A stretch of 64,000 nt of DNA from UBA961 sp049426725 (GTDB lineage: Bacteria; Bacteroidota; Ignavibacteria; Kapaibacteriales; UBA961). The stretch covers positions 1 to 64,000 of the forward strand of contig JBMSYN010000003.1 of the NCBI GenBank assembly GCA_049426725.1. Reading direction: 5' to 3'. Shown piece after piece: positions 1 to 8,806 of this stretch (its first letter is position 1; the number at the start of each line of letters is the position of its first letter). The notes under the pieces were generated by a model. The model made no database searches. It saw only the letters and a program-made list of their open reading frames with translations, and had not been told where the DNA came from. Made by a program: the position numbers and the translations under genes.

Positions 1-3
1 CTG

Positions 4-60
4 CGCTCGGAGAGCTGTTTATCGCTCGGAGAGCTGTTTATCGCTCGGAGAGCTGCTTAA
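4..60. repeat. Tandem repeat A, three 19-bp units
   Basis: Three head-to-tail copies of CGCTCGGAGAGCTGTTTAT (4-22, 23-41, 42-60). The first two are identical and the third diverges near its end (GCTTAA for GTTTAT). The array may continue to the left of the window. There are no spacers, so it is not CRISPR. The reverse complement shares an 11/13 core (AGCNCNCCGAGCG) with repeat B at 89-176, so the two families look related but lie in opposite orientation. No function is assigned. Confidence 0.9.
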
Positions 61-88
61 TTTTTGGTTATCAACCCTTGTCTCTTTG

Positions 89-176
89 CACCCCGAGCGA
101 AGTCGAGTAGCACCCCGAGCGAAGTCGAGTAGCACCCCGAGCGAAGTCGAGTAGCACCCCGAGCGAAGTCGAGGGG
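89..176. repeat. Tandem repeat B, four 22-bp units
   Basis: Four head-to-tail 22-bp units (89-110, 111-132, 133-154, 155-176) each begin CACCCCGAGCGAAGTCGAG. The first three end TAG and the last ends GGG. The core GAGCGAAGTCGAG resembles short dispersed intergenic repeats known from many bacterial genomes; that resemblance is from memory and was not searched. The array lies downstream of the minus-strand tRNA, between genes. Open frames across it are artefacts of the periodicity. Confidence 0.9.
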
Positions 177-236
177 AAAGCACCTCCACATAAACAAAAA
201 TCCCTTGCAATACAATGATCACAAGGGATGTATATG

Positions 237-310
<74 letters not shown>

Positions 311-352
311 ACGCTGTTCATGTAAATGGTATTACATGAAAAAATAAGAATG

Positions 353-382
353 CAAATTTACGATATTTCCACAAGGGGACAA
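353..382 (-). promoter_or_regulatory. Bacteroidota-type promoter of the tRNA gene
   Basis: Reading the minus strand, TTG (382-380) is followed after exactly 19 bases by TAAATTTG (360-353). This is a perfect match to the TTG-N19-TAnnTTTG promoter of Bacteroidota primary sigma factors. Transcription would start near 346, about 36 nt before the tRNA 5' end. The leader contains a 7-bp inverted repeat, CATGTAA and TTACATG (319-338). Confidence 0.7.
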
Positions 383-390
383 ATCACTTT

Positions 391-1014
391 TTACTTCATT
401 GTCTCTATGCGATCTCGAAGTTGAGCAGCTTTTTCATAGTCTTCATCTTTGATTGCTTGCTCAAGTTCAGCTTCAAGTTGCTCTAATTCAGAGAGTTTTT
501 TCGGTTGTCTTTTTTGTGCGCCATCCTTCAAAAAGAAATCAACATCTTCTTCTTGCTCTTCGCCATCATCTTCTTCAATGTCATCTGCATCATCTGTGGT
601 TTCTAATTCATCCAAAGAAAATCCGGCTAAATCCAATAAGGAGGATGCAATGTAGATTGGAGCATCAAATCGAAGGGCAATTGCAATGGCATCACTCGGG
701 CGTGCATCCACAACGGAGTCGGATCCTGAAAAATGAAGAGATGCATAAAAAGTGCTATCCTTCATTTCATGAATGAAAATCTCAGTGACTTTCGAATCAA
801 ATGTCTCAATGATTGACTTAATCAAATCATGCGTCATGGGTCTGCTTGTGTGAACGCCTTCTATCTCATAGGCAATTGCACCTGCTTCTGGCGCTCCTAT
901 GACTATCGGCAGGCGTCTGTCTCCATCGACTTCCTTCAAAATCAATGCATAAGAACCATTGCTTGTGGGACTTTGCGATAATCCCAGTACTTCGACTTGA
1001 ACTTTATCTTTCAT
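391..1014 (-). CDS. Bifunctional nuclease (BFN/DUF151) family protein with UVR motif
   Basis: A 207-residue cytoplasmic protein. Residues about 1-135 match the bifunctional nuclease family (DUF151), with the hallmark DARPSDAIAIALR at 103-115 and the LPIVIG segment near 35-40. A very acidic linker (about 138-158) follows, then a UvrB/UvrC-type motif (about 174-205, with EDYEKAAQLRDRI). BFN proteins are reported as nucleases or stress proteins, and the fusion to a UVR motif is common in Bacteroidota and Actinobacteriota. Start is ATG at 1014. It lies downstream of etfBA on the same strand, separated by an 80-bp gap with a hairpin at 1051-1070. The family is clear; the biochemical role is not. 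Confidence 0.85.
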   Translation of the reverse strand: MKDKVQVEVLGLSQSPTSNGSYALILKEVDGDRRLPIVIGAPEAGAIAYEIEGVHTSRPMTHDLIKSIIETFDSKVTEIFIHEMKDSTFYASLHFSGSDSVVDARPSDAIAIALRFDAPIYIASSLLDLAGFSLDELETTDDADDIEEDDGEEQEEDVDFFLKDGAQKRQPKKLSELEQLEAELEQAIKDEDYEKAAQLRDRIETMK

Positions 1015-1050
1015 TGATGCATTCCATAAGTAATTGACCCCGTGACAATA

Positions 1051-1070
1051 ATGGCCGTGAAGACGGCCAT
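1051..1070 (-). terminator. Hairpin after etfA, possible weak terminator
   Basis: ATGGCCGT and ACGGCCAT form a perfect 8-bp stem around a 4-base loop, 24 bases after the etfA stop. On the minus strand it is followed by TATTGTC rather than a real U-run, so it may be a weak terminator or an mRNA-processing stem between etfA and the BFN gene. Confidence 0.4.
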
Positions 1071-1094
1071 ATATGTGTGTCTATGTTCGACTCA

Positions 1095-2066
1095 TCAACC
1101 ATGTAACATGGTTTTTAATTTTGCATCCAATATCGGCAAAACTTCAAAAACATCTCCCACTATACCATAATCGGCTACTTTGAAAATGGGAGCATCTTTG
1201 TCTTTGTTGATTGCAAGTATGAACTTTGATGAACTCATGCCTGCCAAATGTTGCACTGCACCTGAAATACCACATGCCACATACAAAGAAGGAGAAACCG
1301 TTTTGCCGGTTTGCCCAACCTGCTCGCCATGAGGTCTCCAACCCGCATCAACAACGGCACGAGAAGCTCCTACTGCAGCTCCAAGCGTGGAAGCGAGTTG
1401 TTCAATAAGAGGGAAATGCTCCGGACCTTTCATTCCTCTTCCACCGGAAACAATGATGTCAGCTTCGGCAACATCCAATTTACCTTCATTCTTCACAGTT
1501 GAAACTGCAATCACTCGAGCATGACTTGCATTCAAATCCGGTGTGAATGAAGAAATAGCAGCTGCTTGTGTTCCGACACTTTTCGCGGTAAATACATTTG
1601 GTCGCAATGCAATGATGCTTGCATCTGATGAAGATGATACAGAAATCTGTGCCTTGCCTGCATAAACAGGGCGAGTGGCATGGACTTTTCCTGAGTCATT
1701 CGACAATGCTATGCAATCAGGAAGCAATCCGGCTTTGAGCTTAACACTCAATCTTGGTGCAATTTCTTTTCCTGATGCATTTCCTGAAAGCATCACGATA
1801 TCTGCATTTATCGAACGAGCATATTGCGCCAATGCTTCAGCTGCTGCTGTTGATGAATATGTGGCAAGTACTTCATGCTGAGCAAGTACAACGGAATTCA
1901 CACCATAGTGTCCTGCAGTTTGCAATGCTTGTTCAGAACCACCAATTGCAAATGCAGTGATGGGCGCTCCACCCGCTATGGATTGAGCAGCAGTCAATGC
2001 TTCATAAGAAGTTCTCTTCAAACTTTGTGCGTCTTTTGATTCAATATAAACGATGATATGTTTCAT
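1095..2066 (-). CDS. etfA: Electron transfer flavoprotein, alpha subunit
   Basis: A 323-residue protein of the usual EtfA length. The C-terminal FAD domain is plain: SGGRGMKGPEHFPLIEQLA (about 208-226), the VGASRAVVDAGW segment, then the QVGQTGKTVSP loop and GISGAVQHLAGM. The C-terminus, with VADYGIVGDVFEVLP, is also canonical. EtfA binds FAD and with EtfB carries electrons from acyl-CoA and other dehydrogenases to the quinone pool through ETF:quinone oxidoreductase. It follows etfB after 21 bases and is surely cotranscribed. No dehydrogenase or ETF-QO gene is in the window. Sequence gives no sign of the bifurcating type, but that cannot be excluded. Confidence 0.95.
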   Translation of the reverse strand: MKHIIVYIESKDAQSLKRTSYEALTAAQSIAGGAPITAFAIGGSEQALQTAGHYGVNSVVLAQHEVLATYSSTAAAEALAQYARSINADIVMLSGNASGKEIAPRLSVKLKAGLLPDCIALSNDSGKVHATRPVYAGKAQISVSSSSDASIIALRPNVFTAKSVGTQAAAISSFTPDLNASHARVIAVSTVKNEGKLDVAEADIIVSGGRGMKGPEHFPLIEQLASTLGAAVGASRAVVDAGWRPHGEQVGQTGKTVSPSLYVACGISGAVQHLAGMSSSKFILAINKDKDAPIFKVADYGIVGDVFEVLPILDAKLKTMLHG

Positions 2067-2087
2067 GATATGATCTTCTGTTTGCGA

Positions 2088-2834
2088 TTAAATAACTTTG
2101 GCTTGTTCATGCAAGGCAGTGACAATTGAGGCGATATCGGATTCGGAATCTCCTACAATCATGCCAACTCTTTTTGATGAAGGAAGCGCCATGGCTGAAA
2201 GTGCAACAAGTGCATTGCCATGACATGGAGCAATCTCTTCAATTGGTTTGCTCTTTGCTTTCATGATATCCGGTAATTTCGGATAACGAGGATCATTCAA
2301 TCCTTTTTGCGCGCTGATGACGCATGGAAGAGAAGTGGTCAATATTTCTTTACCGCCTTCAATGTCACGCTCCGCCTGAATTGCAGTGCCTTCAATGTTC
2401 CATGAAGATACAACGGAAATTGAAGGAAGATCAAGCATCTCGGCAACCATAGGCGCCATGGAAGAAGAATCAAAATCAATGGATTGTCTGCCAAAAATTA
2501 CAAGATCAGGGTTGATGCTCTTGGCATAACCGGCTATATTTTCGGCGACATTATAAGAATCAAGTTGAGCATCAGTTTTTACGATGCCCACTTTGTCCAC
2601 TCCCATAGCCAATGCTGTTCGAAGAATCTCTTTGGAAGTTTCAGGTCCAACCGTAATGGCTGTAACTGTTCCGCCAAATTGCTCTCGCAACTTTAATCCC
2701 TCTTCGATTGCAAATTCATCATAAGGATTGAGAATGAATTTCACTCCGGCTTTGTCGATGGTTTGCCCATCACCGGATACTTGAATTTTTGTTGTGGTAT
2801 CAGGAACCTGTGATATACACACGAGTATATTCAT
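2088..2834 (-). CDS. etfB: Electron transfer flavoprotein, beta subunit
   Basis: A 248-residue protein of the usual EtfB length. The N-terminus MNILVCISQVPDTTTKI and the NPYDEFAIEEGLKL segment are typical of EtfB, as are FGRQSIDFDSSSMAPMVAE (the AMP-binding region) and the RYPKLPDIMKAKSKPIE recognition loop near residues 182-198. It pairs with EtfA, encoded just downstream, to form the soluble heterodimer that shuttles electrons from dehydrogenases into the respiratory chain. The ATG at 2834 follows GGAG at a good distance. A TAGTTTTG box lies at 2870-2877. Confidence 0.95.
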   Translation of the reverse strand: MNILVCISQVPDTTTKIQVSGDGQTIDKAGVKFILNPYDEFAIEEGLKLREQFGGTVTAITVGPETSKEILRTALAMGVDKVGIVKTDAQLDSYNVAENIAGYAKSINPDLVIFGRQSIDFDSSSMAPMVAEMLDLPSISVVSSWNIEGTAIQAERDIEGGKEILTTSLPCVISAQKGLNDPRYPKLPDIMKAKSKPIEEIAPCHGNALVALSAMALPSSKRVGMIVGDSESDIASIVTALHEQAKVI

Positions 2835-2869
2835 GGATCGACTCCGTTTAGTAGATGGTGATCAGACTG

Positions 2870-2877
2870 CAAAACTA
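2870..2877 (-). promoter_or_regulatory. Candidate -7 box for etfBA
   Basis: TAGTTTTG on the minus strand fits TAnnTTTG. It would place the transcript start about 30 nt before the etfB ATG. No TTG is found at the expected -33 spacing, so the call is tentative. Confidence 0.35.
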
Positions 2878-2918
2878 TGGAATTTCAGGGATTTTCGGAC
2901 GGAGAATTTTCCACGATT

Positions 2919-4682
2919 TCAACGAATCACTTTGAACAATTCAACCCTGCGACATCGCTTGTTGAATATGTCTGTTGACTCTGAAATGCGCTTGTTCAAG
3001 AGCGACTCTTCACCCTTTGACTCAGATTTCAACAATGTAACTGGCACACCGAGTTTCACCAATTGCTGGACTATGAAATCAGCCCGCCTCTGGCCCAGTT
3101 TCATATTATATGCATTGCTCCCTACTTCATCAGTATGGCCAATAATAGCCAATGTTTCGATAGAACTTTGAAACTTTTGAAGATTCAATGCCACTTTTGT
3201 GATGGCATCTTTCCATGACATGGTTGTTTCATTGCCATTGGAGTCAAGCACAAATGGATAGGGATCTTTGTACTCATCAGTAGGAAAATTGATGCGAAGT
3301 GCGATGACCTTGGGTAATTGTAATGCATCGGATATAACTGCATTTGAGTCCGACATGGAGAAGGTTGTTACTAATGATCCCTCAAACAATTCATCTGATT
3401 CAGCAGATATACGGACTTGTCTATTTGTAGTGACTTTTACTTTGAAGCGACCACTCGTATCTGTCATTTGTTGATCGATGATTTCATTTTCTGGATAGAG
3501 CGTTGTTGTGACTTCTGCATTCTTAACCGGATTTTTTTTGTTTTCATCGACTACTTTTCCTTCAACGGTAATGAGTGTTTTGGGATCAAGTTTATCTGCT
3601 CTTTTCAAACTTGGAGAAGATATTTGCCATTTGACAAGTTGTTGTTGTTTGATTGTGTCTTTTTGATATGCCGGACGATACACAAACATGTCGAAAGCAT
3701 ATTCTTCATTCGGCGCCACTTGATTTGAACTATAATACAATAATGTGTCTTCCCGCAGTCCGGGAGTTGATGGGAATAACTCATCATAAACCGTATTGAT
3801 GGGCGCGCCAATATTCGAAGGGGATTCAAATGCCTTTGCCAATGCGATTGAATCACCGGATTTGATTGCATTGATGATTGCTTCTGGATCGAACATCGAT
3901 GAAAAAATATCATATCCTCCAAGATTTGCATGACCCGATGAAGCAAAGAGGAGCCTTGTGCCTTGCTTTGTGACAAATGGACTTAATTCATCACAACGAG
4001 AATTGATGATTTGACCACAATTCATTGGCTCTGTCCAAGCACCTTCAATGTTTGCTGATACATAGATATCAGTACCTTGAGTCTGCTGCTTGAGATCCGA
4101 AACAAAAAAGAGAAGTTTTCCATCTGGAGAAAGCGCCGGATGTGATTCCCAATTGAGAAGCGTAGAAACATTGAGTATCGTTTTCCCTTGAACAAGATTC
4201 GAAGTCAACTCTGCCGATATGATATTTGCATCTCCGGGATAGGCATCTTGAGACAATCTTGCAGCGATTGCTTGATCTGCAGTGCCGGTCACGAATCCTA
4301 AAGAGCCCGATTCTTCCATGTCGGGTGTGGATATTTCCGATACCATTGATTCATTCAGAAAACGCAAAGAACGAAGAATCTGACTTCCTCCGGCTGATGC
4401 TGTGCTCCAAGCAGTGGAATCACCAAGAAAAGAAATATTCCATTCATCGATAACCGGTAAGCTAAGTCCTTCTACAGGACGGATTCTCATAAATCGTTCT
4501 TTGCCATCGGAATTGGTGTCCAAAACCGGCCCAGTAAATCGCTTGGGATAACAATCCTGCGATGGCGGCGGAGGGCAAATCACATCCTTGCTCAAAGATC
4601 GAGGCCGAATAACCGCACATGCTGATAGTATCGTCAGCATCGGAATGAGCAATATGATGAGTCGGAGATGGTAATTCATCAT
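2919..4682 (-). CDS. PorE-like lipoprotein: PD40 propeller, CRD, OmpA domain
   Basis: A 587-residue lipoprotein. The signal peptide ends in the lipobox LSAC (Cys near 21). A PD40/WD40-like propeller region spans about 170-350, with repeated HPALSPDGKLLFF-like strands. A carboxypeptidase-regulatory-like domain (TVEGKVVDENKKNPVKNAEV) follows near 367-440. The C-terminal OmpA domain (about 470-587) has HTDEVGSNAYNMKLGQRRAD, with the Asp and Arg that bind diaminopimelate in peptidoglycan. This order matches PorE, the T9SS-associated lipoprotein, minus its TPR part. It would tether the outer membrane to peptidoglycan. T9SS-type sorting domains elsewhere in the window make that role plausible, but generic PD40-OmpA proteins are common, so the link is inference. 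It is divergent from ligA. Confidence 0.85.
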   Translation of the reverse strand: MMNYHLRLIILLIPMLTILSACAVIRPRSLSKDVICPPPPSQDCYPKRFTGPVLDTNSDGKERFMRIRPVEGLSLPVIDEWNISFLGDSTAWSTASAGGSQILRSLRFLNESMVSEISTPDMEESGSLGFVTGTADQAIAARLSQDAYPGDANIISAELTSNLVQGKTILNVSTLLNWESHPALSPDGKLLFFVSDLKQQTQGTDIYVSANIEGAWTEPMNCGQIINSRCDELSPFVTKQGTRLLFASSGHANLGGYDIFSSMFDPEAIINAIKSGDSIALAKAFESPSNIGAPINTVYDELFPSTPGLREDTLLYYSSNQVAPNEEYAFDMFVYRPAYQKDTIKQQQLVKWQISSPSLKRADKLDPKTLITVEGKVVDENKKNPVKNAEVTTTLYPENEIIDQQMTDTSGRFKVKVTTNRQVRISAESDELFEGSLVTTFSMSDSNAVISDALQLPKVIALRINFPTDEYKDPYPFVLDSNGNETTMSWKDAITKVALNLQKFQSSIETLAIIGHTDEVGSNAYNMKLGQRRADFIVQQLVKLGVPVTLLKSESKGEESLLNKRISESTDIFNKRCRRVELFKVIR

Positions 4683-4728
4683 GCAAAATACAAATTAGGG
4701 GGCTTTTGTGATCAATCCTGGGTGATGA

Positions 4729-4758
4729 TTGTCCCTAAGCAGTAAAGCGGTATTTTTG
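4729..4758 (+). promoter_or_regulatory. Promoter of the ligA operon
   Basis: TTG (4729-4731), exactly 19 bases, then TATTTTTG (4751-4758): a perfect Bacteroidota TTG-N19-TAnnTTTG promoter. The start would fall near 4764, leaving a leader of about 20 nt before the ATG at 4785. This also argues against the GTG at 4758, which lies inside the -7 box. Confidence 0.75.
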
Positions 4759-4784
4759 TGCTTCAATATCAAGAATTCGCATTC

Positions 4785-6878
4785 ATGAGTCAATTCGACA
4801 TATTTTCTGATGATTCCTCGACTGTGTCGCCCAATGAACAAAGGGCGAGAGAGTTACGCAATCTCTTGCATTCTGCGGATCATGCCTATTATGTAGAAGC
4901 TCATCCGATCATGTCTGATAGAGAATATGATGCACTTTTCAAGGAATTGGAAAGTCTTGAACTGGCATATCCTGAATTATGTTCGCCGGATTCACCAACA
5001 CAAAGGGTTGGCGGAGCCCCACTGAAAGAATTCAATCAAGTTGCTCACAAAAAACCGATGCTTTCGCTTGGTAACACATATAGTGAGCAGGAAGTTCGTG
5101 ATTTTGATCAAAGAGTGACCGATGGCTTGGACAATCCGATGCATCCCTATGTATGCGAATTGAAAGTTGATGGTGTGGCGATAAGTTTGATTTATCGCAA
5201 TGGAATATTACATCAAGCAATCACACGTGGTGATGGAGAAGTTGGTGATGAGATTACTGCTAATATCAAAACGATAAAAGAGTTACCACTGAAGATTCAT
5301 GAAAATCCATTCAATACAGATATCGAAGAAATGGAGATCAGAGGGGAAGTATATATGGAAGATGCTGCATTCATTGCTTTGAATGCACAAAGAGAATCTG
5401 ACGGAGAAAAAACATTTGCCAATCCACGGAATCTCACAGCGGGAACATTGAAACAGTTGAATTCCAAGGAAGTCGCAAAAAGACCATTAAAAATTGTCTG
5501 CTATTATCTCGATGCAAATCGAGATGAAACATTGATATCGCATGCTGAGAATCTTTCATTGTTGAAACACATGGGTTTTCCAACAAGCGCATATTCTCGA
5601 AAAGTTGAAGATATGCAGCAAGTGATGTCATTCATCAATGAATGGGAAAAGCAAAGAGAATCATTACCATTTGGCATTGATGGTATAGTGGTCAAAGTGG
5701 ATTCTATTCCTCAGCAGCGAATTCTTGGAAGTGTGGCACGAGCTCCAAAATGGGCAATTGCCTATAAATATGAAGCGCAGAAAGCTGAAACTGTGCTGCG
5801 AGACATCACATATCAAGTTGGGAGAACGGGCATTGTGACCCCGGTTGCGGAACTTGAACCGGTATTTCTGGCAGGAAGCACAATCAGCAGAGCAACATTG
5901 CATAATGAAGATTTCATCAAAAGTTTGGACATACGAATCGGTGACACTGTAATCGTTGAAAAAGGTGGAGATGTCATACCAAAAATCACGGGATTTAATC
6001 CATCGAAACGATTGACCGATGCTCCGGCATTTGAATTTGCTCATCAGTGTCCATGCCCATTAGAAACTACATTGCATCATGTGGAAGGAGAAGTGCAATA
6101 TCTCTGTTTGCATCCAGAATGCCCATGGCAAATACGAAGAAGACTCGAACATTTTGCCTCTCGTGATGCCATGAATATTGATGGATTGGGAGAAAAAGTG
6201 ATTGATCAATTCGTGGAGATTGGATTGCTTCATTCTATTGCTGACATCTATAGACTCAATCTGCAAAGAGATAGAATCTTGGAATTGGATCGATGGGGTG
6301 TAAAAAGTGTAGACAATTTGCTGGAATCGATTGAACGCAGCAAGCATCAACCATTTCGGAAAGTATTGTTTGGTCTTGGCATACGACATGTTGGAGAAGG
6401 GATAGCCAAAACACTTGCACAGCACTTTGGATCCATGCAAGCATTGAAACATGCTACACTTGAAGAATTGCTAGCAATAAAAGAAATTGGCTCTTCAATA
6501 GCACTTTCAATCATTGAATTTTTCAAGGATAACCATGAATCGGAAATGCTTGAATCACTGGTTGATGCTGGATTGTGTTTTCAGCTAACCCCAGAGGAAC
6601 AAGAGCAAAAGACAAATGAATTTTCAGGATTGACTTTTGTTTTAACAGGTGAACTTTCACTCATGACAAGAAAAGAAGCCACTGAGGAAATTGAAAAAAG
6701 AGGTGGTAAAGTAACTGGTTCAGTTAGTAAAAAAACCATGTTTCTCATTGCAGGTGCACATGCAGGTTCGAAATTGAAAGCAGCACAAGAACTTTCTATA
6801 CCGATTCTGAGCGAGGAAGACTTTGCACAAGTGCTACAAGGCACAAAAAAATTGACATCATTTACAGGTATATCATGA
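4785..6878 (+). CDS. ligA: NAD-dependent DNA ligase LigA
   Basis: A 697-residue ligase counted from ATG 4785; an in-frame GTG at 4758 lies within the promoter and is rejected. Domains in order: Ia (about 15-75, with AYYVEAHPIMSDREYD for NMN/NAD), adenylation domain with K127-V-D-G130 (Lys127 takes AMP), OB fold, a zinc finger near 413-440, helix-hairpin-helix repeats, and a C-terminal BRCT domain (about 610-690). It seals nicks in replication and repair using NAD+. An oddity: the first zinc pair reads CPCPLE (CxC) instead of the usual CPxCGS (CxxC), while the second pair (LCLHPECP) is normal. The next gene overlaps by four bases (ATGA). Confidence 0.97.
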   Translation: MSQFDIFSDDSSTVSPNEQRARELRNLLHSADHAYYVEAHPIMSDREYDALFKELESLELAYPELCSPDSPTQRVGGAPLKEFNQVAHKKPMLSLGNTYSEQEVRDFDQRVTDGLDNPMHPYVCELKVDGVAISLIYRNGILHQAITRGDGEVGDEITANIKTIKELPLKIHENPFNTDIEEMEIRGEVYMEDAAFIALNAQRESDGEKTFANPRNLTAGTLKQLNSKEVAKRPLKIVCYYLDANRDETLISHAENLSLLKHMGFPTSAYSRKVEDMQQVMSFINEWEKQRESLPFGIDGIVVKVDSIPQQRILGSVARAPKWAIAYKYEAQKAETVLRDITYQVGRTGIVTPVAELEPVFLAGSTISRATLHNEDFIKSLDIRIGDTVIVEKGGDVIPKITGFNPSKRLTDAPAFEFAHQCPCPLETTLHHVEGEVQYLCLHPECPWQIRRRLEHFASRDAMNIDGLGEKVIDQFVEIGLLHSIADIYRLNLQRDRILELDRWGVKSVDNLLESIERSKHQPFRKVLFGLGIRHVGEGIAKTLAQHFGSMQALKHATLEELLAIKEIGSSIALSIIEFFKDNHESEMLESLVDAGLCFQLTPEEQEQKTNEFSGLTFVLTGELSLMTRKEATEEIEKRGGKVTGSVSKKTMFLIAGAHAGSKLKAAQELSIPILSEEDFAQVLQGTKKLTSFTGIS

Positions 6879-8797
6879 AGCTTTACAGTTTATTTTTCAT
6901 CGCATTGTTGTGCATGGTTCAATCCATGGAATCCGGCACTCTGAACATTAGCATTGCTAATCCTATTAGAGGCAAGGATACTGTTACATTGTATTACTCA
7001 GCTTCAAAAGCATCGCTTTCAAAAGCAAAGAAATTATATGTGATAGTTCATAATTATACCGCCAATGAGCAGAAGCCCTATGCATTGCAATATGAATTAG
7101 AGCCATATCCTAATGCAAAAGACAAAGATAATGTGACATTCATTACAAAGTTTGTTCCCAAAAATGATGCTGCTTTGCTCTTGCTTAAAGTGACAGATGC
7201 AAGTAAATATCAAGACAATAATGATGGATTGTTCTGGGAGATTACTCCAAAAGATGAAAATGGTGCTATCCCTGCAGGACAAACATTGCGATTGATTGCA
7301 TCCTACTCTGAATCTTTACCAGAACAATGCAAGAGAAAATCAAATATTCAATTGGCATTACAGTATCTTTCAACAACTACGGATAGTTCACTGAGTCCTT
7401 TTCAAAGGAATTTCTTTGCCACTATCCTTCCTTTCATGAACAAGGAATATAACAGAGATAGCTTGCAAAAGAAAATGGGGGAATTTCTTAACAGTCACAA
7501 GGTTGATCCTGAGTCGGAAACAGAGATTCGAATGCTTTCGCAAGCACTTCGTATACTGGGTAGAGCAGACATGGCAGACTCCGTGGAAAAAGAATATGAA
7601 TATTTGCATCCACTCGATGAGTTTTCAGAAGATGCCGCATCTGCGAGAGTATTTTCTTCAAAGACCAAAGATGAATTTTTACTTCAAGCAGAACGCTTCT
7701 TGCAATTGTATCCAAATTCATATTCTGTGTTGAAAGTTGCCGAGAGCTTTGTGAGAGTAAAACTTAAAGATGGCAATATTGCTCAATTGACGGAACGTTT
7801 TTTGCGTGATCCAACTTTGCCAACAATTCCTTCTCTTGATTTGGCAAACACATTTCTTGAATTGGATTCATTAAAAGAAGCGCTTCGATGGGCAGAGCGA
7901 GCAGTATTTTATGCCCGTGATGAGTCGACCGTGCTTCAACCTAAATATCTTGCGCCTTGTGAATTTGCAGAAGAAAGAAAAAAGACAGTCGCAGAGGCAT
8001 TACTCGCTCCCGCTTTTGTAAATACGCGAATGAAAAAATATGATCAAGCATTGAAATTATATAAAGAAGTCATCAATGATTATTTTGATAAGCTTGACAT
8101 CATGCAAATTACTTCGGCTTATCAAAGCATGATTGAATTGCTTGATGCAATGACAAATCAACAAGAGGCATATACAATTGCCTCAAAGGCAATTTCTTCC
8201 GGATATTTTTCTGACAAAATATTGTCTGATCACCAAAAACTCTTTGAACACCTGAAAAATGATCAATTGGTCAAAGGCGAATATCAATCTGAAATTCTCG
8301 CATTGTTGAAAGTTGGAAATATTGCGAAACAACAATTGATTCTCAATGATCAACTGTCGATTCCTCCTGTGATACATCAATTGAAAAGAGCAGATGGTTC
8401 TACATTGACACCTGTAGAATGGAAAGGCAAAGTTGTGTTTCTAGACTTCTGGGCTACATGGTGCGGGCCTTGTATTCGATCTTTCCCCGGCGTTCAAAAG
8501 CTTTATGACAAATACAAGAATAATCCTGATGTTGTTTTTGCGATTGTCAATGTGTGGGAAAGAGTTGAAGATAGATTTGATGTAGTGAAATCATTTCTGA
8601 ATAAAAATACCTATACATTTCCGGTGTACTATGATCTCAAAGATGAAATGGTCAAAGGATATGGTGTAACAGGTATCCCAACAAAATTCATTCTCGACAA
8701 GAAAGGCATTGGTCGCTTCATGGAGGTTGGATTGGCAGAAGAACAAGCATTCATTGAAGAAACCTCAATGAAAATAGATGCATTATTGGCACAATGA
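6875..8797 (+). CDS. Secreted TlpA-like thioredoxin-fold protein with long helical N-terminal part
   Basis: A 640-residue protein with a signal peptide of about 20 residues. Residues about 20-120 look like a beta-rich domain. About 150-480 are helical and TPR-like (for example LDLANTFLELDSLKEALRWAERAVFYA). The C-terminal 150 residues form a TlpA/AlkC-TSA thioredoxin fold with active site W529-C-G-P-C533 and the cis-Pro segment GVTGIPTKFILD. It is expected to reduce or isomerise disulfides in the periplasm. Large TlpA proteins with an extra N-terminal domain are common in Bacteroidota and often unassigned. The start overlaps the ligA stop by four bases and prfC follows 9 bases after the stop. 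The partner substrates are unknown. Confidence 0.85.
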   Translation: MKLYSLFFIALLCMVQSMESGTLNISIANPIRGKDTVTLYYSASKASLSKAKKLYVIVHNYTANEQKPYALQYELEPYPNAKDKDNVTFITKFVPKNDAALLLLKVTDASKYQDNNDGLFWEITPKDENGAIPAGQTLRLIASYSESLPEQCKRKSNIQLALQYLSTTTDSSLSPFQRNFFATILPFMNKEYNRDSLQKKMGEFLNSHKVDPESETEIRMLSQALRILGRADMADSVEKEYEYLHPLDEFSEDAASARVFSSKTKDEFLLQAERFLQLYPNSYSVLKVAESFVRVKLKDGNIAQLTERFLRDPTLPTIPSLDLANTFLELDSLKEALRWAERAVFYARDESTVLQPKYLAPCEFAEERKKTVAEALLAPAFVNTRMKKYDQALKLYKEVINDYFDKLDIMQITSAYQSMIELLDAMTNQQEAYTIASKAISSGYFSDKILSDHQKLFEHLKNDQLVKGEYQSEILALLKVGNIAKQQLILNDQLSIPPVIHQLKRADGSTLTPVEWKGKVVFLDFWATWCGPCIRSFPGVQKLYDKYKNNPDVVFAIVNVWERVEDRFDVVKSFLNKNTYTFPVYYDLKDEMVKGYGVTGIPTKFILDKKGIGRFMEVGLAEEQAFIEETSMKIDALLAQ

Positions 8798-8806
8798 GAA
8801 GGAATT

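Noticed and set aside
1..176. Possible CRISPR array
   Set aside because: Units are head-to-tail with no unique spacers, and no cas genes occur in the window.
4758..4784. GTG start for ligA
   Set aside because: It lies within the predicted -7 promoter box, and the ATG at 4785 gives the standard N-terminus.
5664..6452. Two antisense frames of about 130 codons inside ligA
   Set aside because: They lie opposite a well-supported gene, have shadow-like composition and no recognisable domain.
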